NCBI RefSeq assembly: GCF_901709675.1
Contig: NC_051087.1
Coordinates: 8,270,884 to 8,334,883, forward strand
Length of the DNA: 64,000 nucleotides
Direction of reading: 5' to 3'
Source of the DNA: Syngnathus acus
Taxonomy: Eukaryota; Chordata; Actinopteri; Syngnathiformes; Syngnathidae
The position numbers and the translations under genes are program-made. The notes under the pieces were generated by a model. The model saw nothing but the letters and a program-made list of their open reading frames with translations. It was not told the origin of the DNA and ran no database searches. Position 1 is the first letter of the stretch. Each line of letters begins with the position of its first letter. This document shows positions 37,269 through 51,148 of the stretch, piece after piece.

Positions 37269-38027
37269 ATGCGAAGAGTGTGCAAAAACACATAAAAGAA
37301 AATAGATCATTTCTCAAAGGACATTAAGTTATATTGCTTTGTTTTTGCTTGACTTCCTAAATGCATTTACCCCCCTCTGTTTACTAAACTAAATACTATC
37401 TGTTTCCATTAGGCTTTCTCACTGAGCCTTGAAAGCAATTTTTTTTCTTTGACCGAATCATTTTTATCAGCTCTAATTGGATTAGTGAAAGCCTATTGTT
37501 CTTCAGAAGATATAATTCTGAGCTTGTGTGGCGTGTATGACGTCTTCCTATAGAATTTAATAACTCAGGCAAGCATGCAAAGACTTTGAACAAATCTGTT
37601 ATGAAAGTTGTATGCTGTAATGTGTTGAATGACAAATGTGTCTGCCCAATGCATGACTCATTTTCATTCATCCAGCTGTAGGGAGAGATCAGTGTGATAT
37701 GTTCAAATGTCTCCCTTCTCGATGGGAATTTGCTAGCTCATGCCTGCACATTTGTCTGGTTGATAGATTGGTGAGAAGTAAATTAAAGTAACCAGTAGTA
37801 TTAGAGTTTAATGACTTAGAAAGGTTAGCCTCATAATGTCGTACGAACAAGGTACACAGAGATGAGCTAATTATGAGACTGCAACAACAGTAGAGTTATG
37901 ATTGATGTGCCGCCATTTGTGTTGTTTATGACTATTAAGCCGTGTGCATGTGTGAGAGTGCGTGTTTGTGTGAGTGAAAATGAGCAATGATAAAATAACT
38001 ATTCAGTTCATCGATCATTTGGCACAT

Positions 38028-38191
38028 AAATATTTGAATCTCAGTATTTGTTTTATGGAGGCTTGAAGACAAGGCTAACTTTTATAATGTATAGATTAGT
38101 TTTAACAAAAAATTTAAATATTTGAATCACAGTATTTGTTTCATTGAGGCTTAAAAAAAAGGCTAACTTTTATAATGTAGATTCGTTTTAA
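38028..38191 (+). repeat. Imperfect tandem duplication, period 88 bp
   Basis: Unit 1 (38028-38105) and unit 2 (38116-38191) both read aaatatttgaatc, cagtatttgttt, gaggctt, ggctaacttttataatgta and end in gttttaa, with a few substitutions and small indels. The units are separated by about 10 bases. They are otherwise AT-rich and non-coding. Confidence 0.9.
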
Positions 38192-38939
38192 TATTATGGG
38201 ACATTAAATACATATAGTGTACAGTGTATAGTGTTATTTTAAGAACGTCTTATAGTACTCCCTATGTAGAAGTGTCGTTGAATTCTTCTTAGCACATTGG
38301 GCTGCTGACTAGCGGTTGTGGATTTTGCCTCCCACACCTTCCCTGCTGCGCTTATCGTTCAGTTTCAGTTTCCCAGTAAGAACAGGTTACAAGTCAGAGC
38401 AATATGAGGTCTGTCGCACACACACAAAAAAAAACATTAAAGAAAGTCTTAAGGGTTAGAATGAGCTGTCAGTGTGTTAGTAGTCTCAGAGCTCTTGCTT
38501 TTGTACTCTTGACACTTGCATTTGCACCTTGGGGGCCAACCCTTGAGTATCTCCAAAGATGACTATTTACTATTTTTTGTCACACCAGCAAGTTGAAACC
38601 AGCCAGAGGTGGAGTAAGTCACATTTGTACAGTGATATCGCTCAGTTTCAAGTCTTAACCTTTAAGTTTCAAGCAAGTCCTTTTTAGATTGTACTCTCTG
38701 TTCAACGTTGAGCTGAAAGCACAATAAAATACCATTTCTTAATCCCCCCAACAGTTCCATCTTGAGGAGTAAAAAAAAAAAAATTTAACTGATTCATCAA
38801 GCAAATTTGAAGCTTCACTAAAAATAATTTGTTCACAATGCTAGTTAAGATACAGACCAACAATTTTGTTTGTAGTGCTTTAACAAGGCAGTGAGTTTAT
38901 TCTGATTGAGACTGAAATGAAGATGAAACAATTACAGAA

Positions 38940-39074
38940 GTATCAAATCCAGACCCAGAAAGTAAAAGCCCTGGAACAGTTTGACTAAGTCTACAGGTGC
39001 TTCTTCTCAACCGGCTGGAGCTCCGGGACACAAACCGTGGCTGAGTTTTTACTTTCTGGACCTGGATTTGACAC
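38940..39074. mobile_element. Inverted-repeat MITE, about 135 bp
   Basis: tatcaaatccagacccagaa and agtaaaag on the left are mirrored by ttttactttctggacc and tggatttgaca on the right, giving terminal inverted repeats of about 27 bases with a few mismatches. The spacer of about 80 bases is non-coding. The wording of the ends (GTGTCAAATCCAGGTC) recalls short DNA transposons in fish; no target duplication was identified. Confidence 0.65.
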
Positions 39075-39173
39075 CTTTGAGAAATTGAGACATTTAAAAT
39101 AAATTTGCGAGTGCTCGATAGTCAGGAATAATCTATAGATCTTGTGCCAATAATATTGGCAAAGATGAAAAGT

Positions 39174-39532
<359 letters not shown>

Positions 39533-39997
39533 AAACAATTCTTGTTGTTTTTAATAACATGAAGATTAATGCCATCCCTATCACATGTGGTATTTTGGTG
39601 ATGAGTTTTGCAAAACCAAATCACATCATGTTTAAAGTCCAATTCAGGTGGGGTTTTTTTTCATTTCCCTTATCTTGTGCAATGCTACTGGGGTGTATTT
39701 ATAAGTCATCTCTTTTCATAAGCTGACCAGGCACTCCCACATCCACACATGTACAGCCTTGCCTTCTCTTGGACTTTGAAGGTAGGAAATCCCTGACAGC
39801 TCCCTTCCTACTGTTAAAGCTCCCCAAAGCAGCTTTCCTCACCAAGAAACCCACTTTAATGCTGATGTATGTGAGTGTGTCTGCATGCCTATCTTGGAGT
39901 AGGCAGAATCAGTCTGTAAAATTGGTTGGCGCGACAGTCTGCAGTCAATTTAGTCAGGTCGCCAGAGGATGACATGAACTGTGTTGCATGACCTACC

Positions 39998-40000
<3 letters not shown>

Positions 40001-40037
<37 letters not shown>

Positions 40038-40050
40038 ACGCACACGCACA
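40001..40050. repeat. (CA)n microsatellite
   Basis: About 50 bp of CA units with one TA and two CG variants near the end. Confidence 0.95.
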
Positions 40051-40635
40051 CTTTGAACAAAGCCAAACACAGGCTCGGAATTTCTCCTGAATACCAATGA
40101 CATATGATACATGTTAAAATGCATCTTCATATAGATAGTTCAGACACAAAAACACACACACATATGATTGCTTTAAACGTCTAAGTGGCTCCTTGATAAG
40201 ACAGAATGGAAAAGAATGAAGTCTTCGGAGGATTATCTGGAAACCCCTTGGTCTTGGCCTGCCACTGCTTCTCGCTTCCTTTGTGCTGACTCGCCAACAC
40301 GTTTATGTTTCTGTCCCTCACACACAGAAAAACAAAAACATATAGAGAATGCTTCCTCTTAGGAATTACCCAGCCAAAAACAGCATTTTTCCCTCATCAC
40401 AAAAACACTTACCACATTTGAAGTAAAAATGTTTCACCTTGGTAAAACCCCGATCTGTATTCCATCACAAGAAGAATAACTTCTGTTTGTACAAAATTGT
40501 ATTTCACTGGAAAGGAAAGATGAAATAAATGTGAAGTCCATCACTCTATGGATGGATTAAGTCAAACACAAATGGAAAATAATGAACTGTACCATAACAG
40601 TAGTAAATCTTCAATATAATTGTATATATAAATGA

Positions 40636-40656
40636 ATATATATATATATATATATT
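40636..40656. repeat. (AT)n microsatellite
   Basis: About ten AT units in a strongly AT-rich stretch (40620-40680) that could form hairpins. Confidence 0.85.
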
Positions 40657-40739
40657 ATAATTATATTCTATATAAAATAACTATTACAAAATGACATCTG
40701 CTGACAAAGTGGGCAAACTGTTTTAAACACATAGATTAC

Positions 40740-40780
40740 ATTAGACATTCCTTTATTTGTCCCACACGGGGAAATTCCTG
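40740..40780. repeat. Short teleost repeat fragment
   Basis: tcctttatttgtcccacacg followed by gggaaattc matches a motif (CCTTTATT-GTCCCAC--GGGGAAATT) that recurs in fish interspersed repeats. A diverged relative, aatcctttattgatcctcac, lies at 62394-62413. The parent family is not certain. Confidence 0.45.
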
Positions 40781-43700
40781 AGGAATTTGTGATATTTAGT
40801 TTTTTTTCCTCAATCTTTAAACATCACCAGACCTATAGCGATCGAACCAAAGTTTAGAGTTACTACAGTATGCCAGCAAACCAATTAATGTACATACAGT
40901 ATGTACTGTCAACACAGCTGAAGCTGTCCTGTTGGAGCTTTTATGGATTTGATGTGTTTTCCTTGTGATGAAAGAAACAGTTTACTTTGTAAGTGCCTTA
41001 ACTTAAGTTAAACACACTTAACAAGTGAGCTCCCTTGAGCATGCATCTGCTGCAGAAGAGATTCCGAGTACGCTTGTTGGCCTTGGGCACTTTATCTCAT
41101 TTTTTATTGCACTCACTCACTTCCTTTCATCCCCCTTTCTCTTCTTTCCCTCCGTCCTCTCTGTCAGCTCATTTATGTGAGTGAGAACCTTTCATTTTTG
41201 TGTTCTTAATAGGCAACCATAAAGATGATGTGTGGATTTTGAGTTTTTGAAGCCCTACCCTTTCACCCACCTAGGTAGTGATGTTACAGCATGAGCAGTT
41301 GAATCCTGGCCATCAAAAAGGAACAGATAAATGCATTCCTGGTCAGATCCCATTGAGTTGAGTACAGTTGGAGACTATAAAACACTGACATGAACTATCG
41401 TGGACTACTAATCACATAGGCATTACAAGTTTAAGTTCCGCTTATTCTGTGACCCTTCCCCATGATGTCTCAATTTAAAACAGCTTTGCAGTTGTCGTCC
41501 ATTGTCTTTAAGTTTCTATTAATATCACTGATGAACTTGCTCACCATCTCTGTTCTAGGTCACCCCAAACATTTTGATAGGCTCTAGGTTTGGATTCTCA
41601 AGTTCTTGGGGGAAAAAAAAAAAGTCTTATTATGATGAAGTTCCGGGGGACACTGATTGATTAGTCTCTTGCTTATTAATATTCTTAGTATGTGTAAAGT
41701 TGTTCACCTGTTAAGTGAAACGGCAGCAGTGCAGCATTAATAGGATTTTTATTTGACCGGAGCAGTTATTCCTCAGGTTTATTCTGCTTTTTGTGCGCTG
41801 TTATCTTGGCAAGGTTGTTAATCATAATAGCAAAATGTATGTGAGTGTCTAAGTGTTATGCCATGCCGGTCTTATTGAATTTTCATTTCCTTAAGTGCAT
41901 GTACCGCTAATGAATGCCCACGTTCTGGAAGTAGGAGAAATACTGGAAGGGCTTAAACATGTAGAGTGGTTAATTTTTCTTTGTCTCGACAAGCCGCATG
42001 AGTTTAGTTAGGACAAGGCCGTGCATCTCCACGTTTCATCCACAAATAATGCAGTATTACTTTGCATCTGAAAAAATGTGCAAGTTGTAAGCGGTAATGT
42101 GGGAGCACTATTGACGTGCCCTGGAGCAAAGCCCCTCAACTCATTAGGGTCCAACACTTTTGGATTTGCTTCGTTTAAATTGACTTTATGCAATGACTCC
42201 TATAGTGCATGTATACAAAGTGTGTGAATTAGATTTAATAAAATTCATCAAAACAAGTTACATAAAATGCTTTTTATCATGAAGACTAATAGACTTGTTT
42301 AAGCAAACATACTTAAGGCATTCAATGAACACACCATGCATACTTCATTATAGTCCACTCAAGAGAGTGGACTGTGCAACATCAATATCTGGGAAAGTAA
42401 GGGGAAGTGGAGAGGAATCTAACACTTTTTTTTTTTTCTTTTTTGCTCCAAACAAGTGACCCTTCAACTGAATGCAAACTTGCCAGTGCCCACTTACAGC
42501 AGGACCAAAACTTCTCATATGGTTGACATGTGACTTGATAGTTGTTGTTTTTTTAATTTGCAGATTCTTTTTTTGTTTCTTCCAGGGAATATTTTTCTGG
42601 TCAGGGCAACTTGGTATTTTTATGGCAAGGGGATGATGGAGGGGATGAGTGGGCACCTCTGTGATCAAGGTGGCTTTCCTGATAACAGGGCGCTCGTACA
42701 GATGGGACAGTGTCGATTGTGGTGAACCAATTATTTTGCCGGCTTGCACTGTGATGTGTGATAGTTTTGTTTTCCGTTTGCAAGTGAGGAAATTCTACCA
42801 GAATGTCATATTGGCAATGATGACTTGTTGACCATCATTAAATTATTTTTATTGATTCTAACATTTATCTATTTGAAATATATATCCATACACAAGTACA
42901 CCGTGTTGATATGTTGCTCATTTATTACAGTATGTGACATGCATAAATAGCGGTGAATCACTAAAACTTCATTTTAAAATCTTGATATGGCCTGTTACAT
43001 TTGACATAATGACATTCTCGAGACTTTTATTGCACAGAAACTATGAGCCAGTGTCATTAAATTATTCAAGCATTAGATACTGTTCAACATAAAACAAATG
43101 TACATATATGAATTAAAATTGATAAGGCGTACAGGGCTACTTTGAATACATTGCTGTCAAAGACTACAAAAGAAACATTAGTGATCCTCTGATTTGAGCT
43201 ATTCAAAGAAACCTCTTCAGTGTTCAATCCACCTTGATGTACATTCAAAACAAATGAGAGCTCCTTAATATACAATCAAGAGACTTGAGATCCATCCACA
43301 GTTTTCAAAATAATTCATTTACATGAAACATGGGAGAAACAAACACGTGTAACTCACCGTCAGGAGAGGAAGAACACGTGTGGCCACCCGTGGTCTGTGT
43401 TGTCCACGACGAAAAACAAAGTAACAAATGTCCCCACTACCATGTCCATGAACGTACTTGATTACATCTGAGCGCCATGAAGAAGCAATCAAATGCTGTT
43501 TCTTTGTTTGACACTTTGCACGACTGCAAGAAGCTACACATGATTTTCCTGCAGTTTTGCGAAGCAGTGCTCATTTTCTCATCTCACATTATCATTCATA
43601 ACGATGTGTGTGCTCCACCAGACGTCAGCTTGCTATTACCAGGGTGGAAATTCACCATTTTGTGTTTGTATGAGAGTTTGCAACAAAGGCTATTCATTGC

Positions 43701-46643
43701 CATCTACTGCCTTGTTCTTTTCTGAGTCCGTTCTGCTGACTGCAAAAAACTGCAATCGACCTTGGCGGAGGTCTATACTATGATTCAAGGTGCATATATC
43801 ATTCTGTACTTGCAAAAGTACTTTTTTTTTCATTTCAAATTGTGTGTATGAAAAAGAAGTATAATTCTTGATAATGCGCGTAGGTTTTTGATTTCCATCT
43901 TTTTAAGGTCTAAGTGCTCCCTCCCTTGATTGTCATTTGTACCGTTCATGGTTTTTAATCACATGTGGATCTCATCTCTTCATGCAACGCATTAATTTCC
44001 CATCGACTTTGTTACTGCCTTCTAAACTCCATTTTATCGCTATCATCATCTTTAACTTCTTACACTAATTACATTCTCTTTTATCAGGGTGGAATTACTC
44101 AGATCATTTCTCTGATGCTGTTGCTTGGAAATTGGGATTATAAAATTGCTGAAATTAAGGGACTGAAAGGCAAAAGGTTAATGGGCGCTATGTGGTAAAA
44201 GCATGTTGACGGTCCCAAGGCAAAAGCTTTAATGTGCCGTTGTAGTTAAGATTTGCAGATTTGTAAGTGCAAAATAAAGAATTCAGCGAACCTAATGAAT
44301 GCAATTGTGTTTTTGAAACATGAGGTTGCCGTCGCAGTTAAGCAGCTGAATGTCGGCGAAAATTGGTTTCTGATTAGTGTGCGGAGAGTGAACACTTGCA
44401 AAGCCTTGCATAAAATTCAATTGTTCCATTACACACATTCTAATTATGAATCTACATCTTTGCAAATCCCCCTCTGAGAAACAAATGGTGTACATAACAA
44501 TCATGTTTCACAGCGATCTCATTTTCAGCAAGAGTGAGGTCTTTCTGCCTTTAATTGGCGGCAGAAAAAAAGATAATGCTGAAATTAGTATGATACTGTG
44601 TCACTGCCTCATCTAATCAATAGATCAAACAGCCCAACTTGCCCATTTTATAAAGCCAGCCCTTGATCAAGTCAATAATTTTAATGAGCCATTTAATAAT
44701 ACATAGCTTGGAGCATTAATGAACTGAAATACATTTTAAGAGGCTGCCAAGGACTCGATAAAGACGTGGATGTACTGCCGTTGTTGATCCTATAGCTTTC
44801 ATTCTGTTTATATTATGCAGAGGTCAATTGACTACCCTACCTTGCTAGACGTCATACTATATTTTCATCAGTTGTCCATAAGTGTGGGAAAGGAGTTAAC
44901 TGCTACAGCTACATGGAGACGTCCTTCAGCTTGATAGTGAGTTGCAGACCTGACATTGCAACCTTGTTTGGACGATCGACTGTATAACGCTTGAGGCGTG
45001 ACCTTGCTTATCCTCACGTCGGTTGTTATATAGACTTGTTTAAGCTTGTTTTTACTTTCAGTCTGACATGTCCTTCAACAGAAACTATTAAAGAATTATT
45101 ATTTTGAATAAATAAAGACAAATGGTTATGGTGTTTACCTAATCATTCCTTTCTATTTGTTTGTAGATAATATTGAATTCTTTAGTGTTTTCATAGAATG
45201 TCCTTTCTGTAAAAAAAACTACCAAACTATTTATTTTTTTATTTTTTTTTTTAAGAGGAGCATCATGCCCATTCTCTCCACATACACCAGTGATGAAATG
45301 CCACTGACTTATACCACCAGACCTGCCTATGGAAATATACCGTATTTTATAGTTATGTGAAAAAGTCGAGAGCCACCTCATCATTTTAAAGATGCAATCT
45401 TTAGCTCGGTATTAAGGCTTCCCTTTGTTCAATATCAATCAAGCTAAAGGACAAAGGGGAAAGGGAGACATCTTTTTTTTTTTCTTCTTCATTTTTTCTT
45501 TTTTATGAGCTTGGAATGTGTCTGAAAATGAATATTTTATTGACTGCCGTAAAGTTACAGCATAGTGTACTGACACTCTTTTTTTCAAGATTCATCTTTA
45601 CACTTAATCCGCATGACAGTCAAAGGAGGTTGTTGGAAAACGGTGTTCAATTTGTCTTTGCTTCTATCAGACATGATCCAAATATACTACCAATGATCAG
45701 ACCTCTTTAGTGGCCACACTCAAAGTATTTAACTTATTATTTCACTTAGATTCTTAGTTACCTTTTTTCTAATATGTGTGCATTGTCTGTTTGATGATAA
45801 ATAAAATATTTTAGGTTCACATTTCATACGCTGTTATGAACCTTGGAATAATATTGCACAGAGCAAACTGCAAAAAAATACAAATGTGAAAGTGCAAACG
45901 ACCTCCACGGAGGCAATATGTCAGATATTAAAATGATTTATCAGAATTAATGAAGTACATGTAAGCTGTCATTATCTATTATTGCAAGACCTCAGTAAGT
46001 CGTGTGCAAATACTAAATGAATCCTGCTGTTTATTGCAATTTCCCTTCATTACATTTGTGCTGGCTCTGTTGAAAAACTGCCCACATGTGGTAGGTAGTT
46101 TGAATAAATGTGTAGGTTATGCAATATTTTTACTGTACAAACCTCCTGCAAAACAAAGCAACCTCCTGACAGATATGACACTTAATTAGTTTACAACTGA
46201 ACTTACTGTATGTCACATCCAGAACACACCAGACTGCACAGCACCCTAAATTTCCATATATTTTTTTATATTCTTTTCAGACAAAAGAAGCTCATTGATA
46301 TTGACTGTTTTTGCAAATGCAGAAATTACAGATTCCAAAACAAGACACCAAAAAAAACCAGCATGATTAGTGCAGTAAAACTACAACTCGTTGTTGGCTG
46401 TTGGTTTAACAACACAAATAAGAATAGCAAAAGAAAACCAAATGTTATGTGTCGTATACGTATTAAGGACATTGATTATGCTGTGAGCACTAGGTTGTTA
46501 AAAAAACAAATCGTATTGTATCATTGCAGACTCAAGTTCAGATTGACAAATGAAGCCGGTAACAGCACTAATTTGTCTTCCCCTCTCATGTTTTTTGTTA
46601 TTTTACTGAACATTATGAGCATTTTAAATAACACCCACCATCA

Positions 46644-46644
<1 letters not shown>

Positions 46645-46675
<31 letters not shown>
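46645..46675. repeat. (CA)n microsatellite
   Basis: About 15 CA units, immediately after CCACCATCACCA, within intron 4. Confidence 0.93.
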
Positions 46676-46679
<4 letters not shown>

Positions 46680-49164
46680 CAATTGGTCAAAATCTGAATG
46701 TTTCTTTCCTAAGGCTTGTTGAAGAAACACTCAGAAAGATTAAAGGTCTGGCCCTGCTTTTTGACAAGTAAAAAAGGTTCCATTAAAGCGGTGGTGCTGG
46801 TGGTGACCCTATGGTTTCATGTTGTTGCCTCATAGATGTGGCAAAATAATGCAATTGGTTTTGCCTTTCATCACTCCAATTTCAGACATCCACTCAGTGG
46901 CTGGCCTCACTTATCTTGAATAGTTAGGAGTTGTGTTTGCTCACACCACTAGAGAAAGTTTTCTTTAGTTGTTGACACTGTTATTTTGGGGTCACTGATT
47001 GCGTAGTAGCCCACACTGTTTTTTTTTTATTTTTTATTTTATTTTTTTATGAAAGTTTGTATTTTGCACAAACAGCTTCCCTGTAACCATTAATAGTAGT
47101 TGAAAATGGAAGTTGTGTTGCATATTGTATTGCATGCACATAATGTGCATATACAAATTAAGAGGAGGTGAAACAAAAAAAAACTCAGCATCTCTATGTT
47201 AAACCATTAAATTGCTATACTTTTTGCTTTATGAAATACGATTTCTTTTATGCTTCAAAAGTCCTGCTAAGCATTGATATCATTTTTACTTTGACAGTTA
47301 AAAAACAAAAACTTTTGATTCAAGTGTAGTTTTACTGGAATTTAAGCAGGAATGTTTTCAAACACTGCACATAAACCATTTTATATAGTTTTGTAAAAAC
47401 ATTTCACCTAATAGAGAGAATACATCCACAAAGAAAATACCAGGTCAGTCTTTTACCAAATGCAGTATGTATGAATATATAAAGCTCTCTCACATAATCG
47501 ATAAAATAATCCTCTTAAGCTTGTCATAAGCAGATGATTCCGAAATATTTTAAACTGTCCAATGTATGCAGCATTGCTGCCTAGTGTGAACAACTCGCAT
47601 AACTGCAATCTGCCATTGTCAGTACAAAACACAAATCATCGCTGCACGTCATATGCAAGCCGCCATGCTCATCACACCACTAATTCTTACCTTGCAAATA
47701 CAGCCAGCAGGGTCACTGAATATTCATGAAATGTAATACTTTTGACAGCAACGAAAATGGCAAGCATATCCTCTCGACTTACTCTATAAATGATTAAATG
47801 AATCCACAGATAAGATCAGACACATTTGAATAAGTCATCAGGATGGTTAGTTTTCAAATCCTCTCGTACCTTAAAGCATTTTCACAAGCTAATGAGTGTC
47901 ATCTGTTTGACTCTTCAAGGTGTTTTCACTGCTATTTATGACTTGATATAGTGTAAATATTCACAACAGATCCGTCCCCAGGCCGCAGTTTTAGGGTGGC
48001 ATTTGTAATGCATGGAAAAAAGGCCAATTATTAATATTACTTCAAAACAACTGTGTGTGTGGCTCAGTGCAGCATCTACAGATTATTTGAGAGAATGACT
48101 AGTTTAATAATCATGTCTGATTTGAAAACAGGACCTCTAACAATTTTAGAAAAATCCATAATAATTCCAAATAATGGCAGATTATTATTATTTTTACACT
48201 AAATCTGTCACTGTGTTTAATATACGTATATATTTTTAAAAACACTCCAGAACAAGCCACTTCACGAGTCAATTCGTAAGTTTCTCCAATATTGACTCAC
48301 TAGTTTAAAGTCATTTCATTGAGTTTTGTTTGCCGCCAACTCTTCAAACTTAGCGGGAATGCAGCAGCCACAGATTTGAATAGAAGATGCTATAAGCCAG
48401 TGACAGGCAGCTGAAGTTTAATAAACACGCTTAATGTTGCGTTCAACATGGTGAAAGCTATTTGGCTCTTTATTTACTTGAGTGGCACGCAATGGCAGAA
48501 GCAATTATTAAGAAATCAAGGAAAACGTAAGATGATCGCATAATGAAGCACTGTAAAGACAATTTTAATTAGAGTTGATTAGTGCCTGTTTGGTAGGATA
48601 ACTTGTGTTTATTTGCATGATTAACACTTCAGACACTTATTTGTGTTTTGAATTCTTGAATCTTCTGAAGTTTTTCTCACATAATATGTCTTTATGGCTA
48701 CAAACACTAATTTAACGCCTGGAATTAAAAATCCAGCATAGCCAAGCTGTATAACTTTATTATGGCCTTAATGCTTTAATGTACAGTAGTAAAAGAAAAG
48801 TTACTTGGCGACCATTTTAATGCCCCCTTTGATTTAATTACAAAATCGAAATTGGTCAACAGAATTATTCAGATACTGTGCATCATAAATTTAAATTGGA
48901 CTATTCTTTCAGTGATTACATTCTTTACTACATCTATTAGTGTAGCTGAGGGAAGTAAAAAAAAATGACTAGTCACACTTTGATTTGATTATAATTCTGA
49001 GTTGACATTAGGTGACTACAAGATGAGCAAACATCAATTGTGTTTCAGTGTCCCCCCCACACACACACACCTTTTTGTTTATGTCTACTCTTTGCTCCCA
49101 TCATAAGTGTGAACACGTATCAACTCATCACCACAAACCAGCAGCATCGTTTTTCCTCCACATA

Positions 49165-49345
49165 GATGTGTCGCAGTGGTGGCACCAAGGCAAATCCCCT
49201 CAGGTTGTATGTTGAAATCCGAGCACTGGCATGAGTGTGAATGGCTGTTTAGTCGTCTATCAGTGCCCTGTGATTGGCTAGTAACCAGTTCAATGTGTGT
49301 CCTGCCTCTCGTCCAAAGTCAGCTGGGATAGGCTTGAAAGATATT
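49165..49345 (+). mobile_element. Plus-strand SINE-family copy, 3' part missing
   Basis: gagtgtgaatggctgtttag (49232-49251) with tgccctgtgattggctagta, accagttcaatgtg and agtcagctgggataggct follow the body of the family seen at 13990-14105 in order. The copy stops at ggcttgaaag instead of continuing to the tail. The 5' part from about 49165 is poorly preserved. Confidence 0.65.
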
Positions 49346-49975
49346 ATTTCTATTCCGATTATTTTATGTTTCTTTTTAAACATCAGCAAATTAGAGGCCG
49401 CAGAAAAAAATGCTTTGGTACTGAGGATGGAGAATGTGTCCCCATTGTGTATTGTTTGCAAACTTTCACCCCATTCATCTCCAAGCATAATATATTTATC
49501 CATTTTCCACTCTCGTGGATTTCCTAGCTTTTCTTAAAATCTTTTATCCACCCTCAAGAAATAAGTGATGTGAATAAAACATCCTTGAAAATGTGCTGAC
49601 CCATTCCAATGCAAGGAAAGCCGCTCTGGAAGCTATATTATGTGACAGAGCTGAGCAGTGAAACACTACTCGCTGGATGTCTGAGACAGCACATCTCCAA
49701 TTTGAAGCAGCCTCTCTTTCTCCATCTAACTTGAAAGTCCTTTCTTCCCTTGCTTTCATTCCCGTCATGGCGTCTGCCAATGCCCCTCCAAACCTTTACA
49801 TACATTTCTAACTCTGGCACACTTCACTTTAGGATGAGTCAGGTTTTCAAAACCTTGTCTGCTTGGTTTCTTAAAGTTGTCCGGTGGTTTAAAATGGACA
49901 GCAAGGGGTGAGGCGGGGGATACTCTGACTTTGATGTGGTTAATAATGTTTGACTGAGACTGACTGGACACTCTT

Positions 49976-50050
49976 GGGGCCCTATTTTGGTAGAATGGCA
50001 CCCAAGCGTGCAAAATGAGCGTAGCTTCTTTTTCGCGCCAGCGCAAGTCT
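49976..50050. repeat. Possible teleost repeat fragment
   Basis: Unlike its AT-rich surroundings, this stretch has tggggccctattttggtaga and cgcgccagcgcaagtctag, which recall a dispersed repeat frequent in cyprinid and other fish DNA. The match is from memory and short. Confidence 0.3.
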
Positions 50051-50804
50051 AGTCTCGCAAAAACAAAAAGCAGGTGTCTATGTGTTTGTGATATCCATAG
50101 CACACTCTCAACCATAGCTCGAATGCAATACTCCAACATTTACAGATTATTTGAGAGAAACACCATCTTATCAATCATGTCTGGCTTCAGAGACCTCTCA
50201 CAATCTTGCTCAATGCACAAAAACCGAAGTGGTGGAAAATAATATTCTAGCATCAATCAAACAAGATCAGACCATTTTTTTTCTTTAAATTTTTCATATC
50301 TAAGTGATAAAAAACTCAACACAATTATTTCTAACCCGAAAAATCGGTACGATGATGAAATGAAATAAGATCTTGAGTATTTTTTTCTTTCTACATTTTT
50401 AATGATGGTTAGCTTTTAGAGATGTGTGCCTTAAGTGTGGGGGAGCAGAAGTAACTTGGCTCGTAGGGATGGGTGAGTGAGTGAGTGCAAGTGCAATCTG
50501 TTATGATGTATGAACACAGCATTTAGCATCATTTCTGTAAGATATTAGTAAAATATTACAATCTTAGCAGATGTGCTATACACCCGCCAATAGCACACAA
50601 GGCATGAGCATCTGAACCTTTTTTTTAGCACATTGCAGTTCAGAGTTCACATTTTTCTAGGGTCATTTAAGCTAACCCTTTACACTATGTGGTTCTCTTG
50701 GACACTTTACATGGAACCATCCACATGGTACATTATTTACGCTTTGAAAGTTCCTGTGCTCCAAATCTTTGACTCAGATCCCATTTTCTTTTCCGCCTGA
50801 TCAG

Positions 50805-50927
50805 GCTCAGAGATGGTGGAGGTCCAGTGTCAGAGGTTTGAGGTGAAGAGTCCTGATGGAGAGAGAGTTCTGTTCTCTGCAGATGAAGAGGAGATCAGCA
50901 TCGGCACTGAGAAACTCAGAGTGACAG
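50805..50927 (+). CDS. sgcz: Zeta-sarcoglycan exon 5
   Basis: A 123-nt exon completing codon 134 and encoding residues 135-174 plus one base of 175. The sequence runs SEMVEVQCQRFEVKSPDGER, then VLFSADEEEISIGTEKLRVT. The F-V---DG--LFSAD--E--IG-EKLRVTG pattern is the conserved middle of the extracellular domain; in zeta the corresponding part reads VEAQCKRFEV and VLFSADEDEI, very close to this. The acceptor tttccgcctgatcag is adequate. The donor ACAG/gtgctt departs from consensus at positions +3 to +6 and is the weakest in the gene. The exon starts and ends in phase 1, so it could be skipped in frame. Only 221 bases separate it from exon 6. Confidence 0.94.
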
Positions 50928-51148
50928 GTGCTTTTATCCATTCAAGCTGGAATTGTTCTTCTTGGCGTTGTTCTTTTTATTATTGGGTCAAAAATACTCA
51001 ACATGCACACATATCAATCTGTTCAAATACAAATTATACTTTCATCCATATTGTAATCCTGGAAAATTGAGTCAGTGTCTTATGCAGAAAGAAGGAAATT
51101 ATTTTTCTTTTCTTTTAACCTAAATATGTCTCTTGTATTGTTTCATAG
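50928..51148 (+). other. sgcz: sgcz intron 5, 221 bp
   Basis: A very short intron with donor gtgctt and acceptor tcttgtattgtttcatag. It contains no repeat or open frame of note. Reading through it from exon 5 meets a stop at about 51068-51070. Confidence 0.92.

Noticed and set aside
37115-37327. Open frame over exon 4 extending into CA repeat
   Set aside because: The conserved part ends exactly at the donor at 37208; the HTHTHT remainder is intronic.
46210-46722. 170-codon open frame on the plus strand
   Set aside because: Composition looks like translated AT-rich intron, the end runs into a CA repeat (HTHTHT), no motif is recognisable, and it lies inside an sgcz intron.
50813-51070. Open frame beginning MVEVQCQRFEV as a separate small gene
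   Set aside because: Its first part is sgcz exon 5 and the rest is read-through into intron 5.
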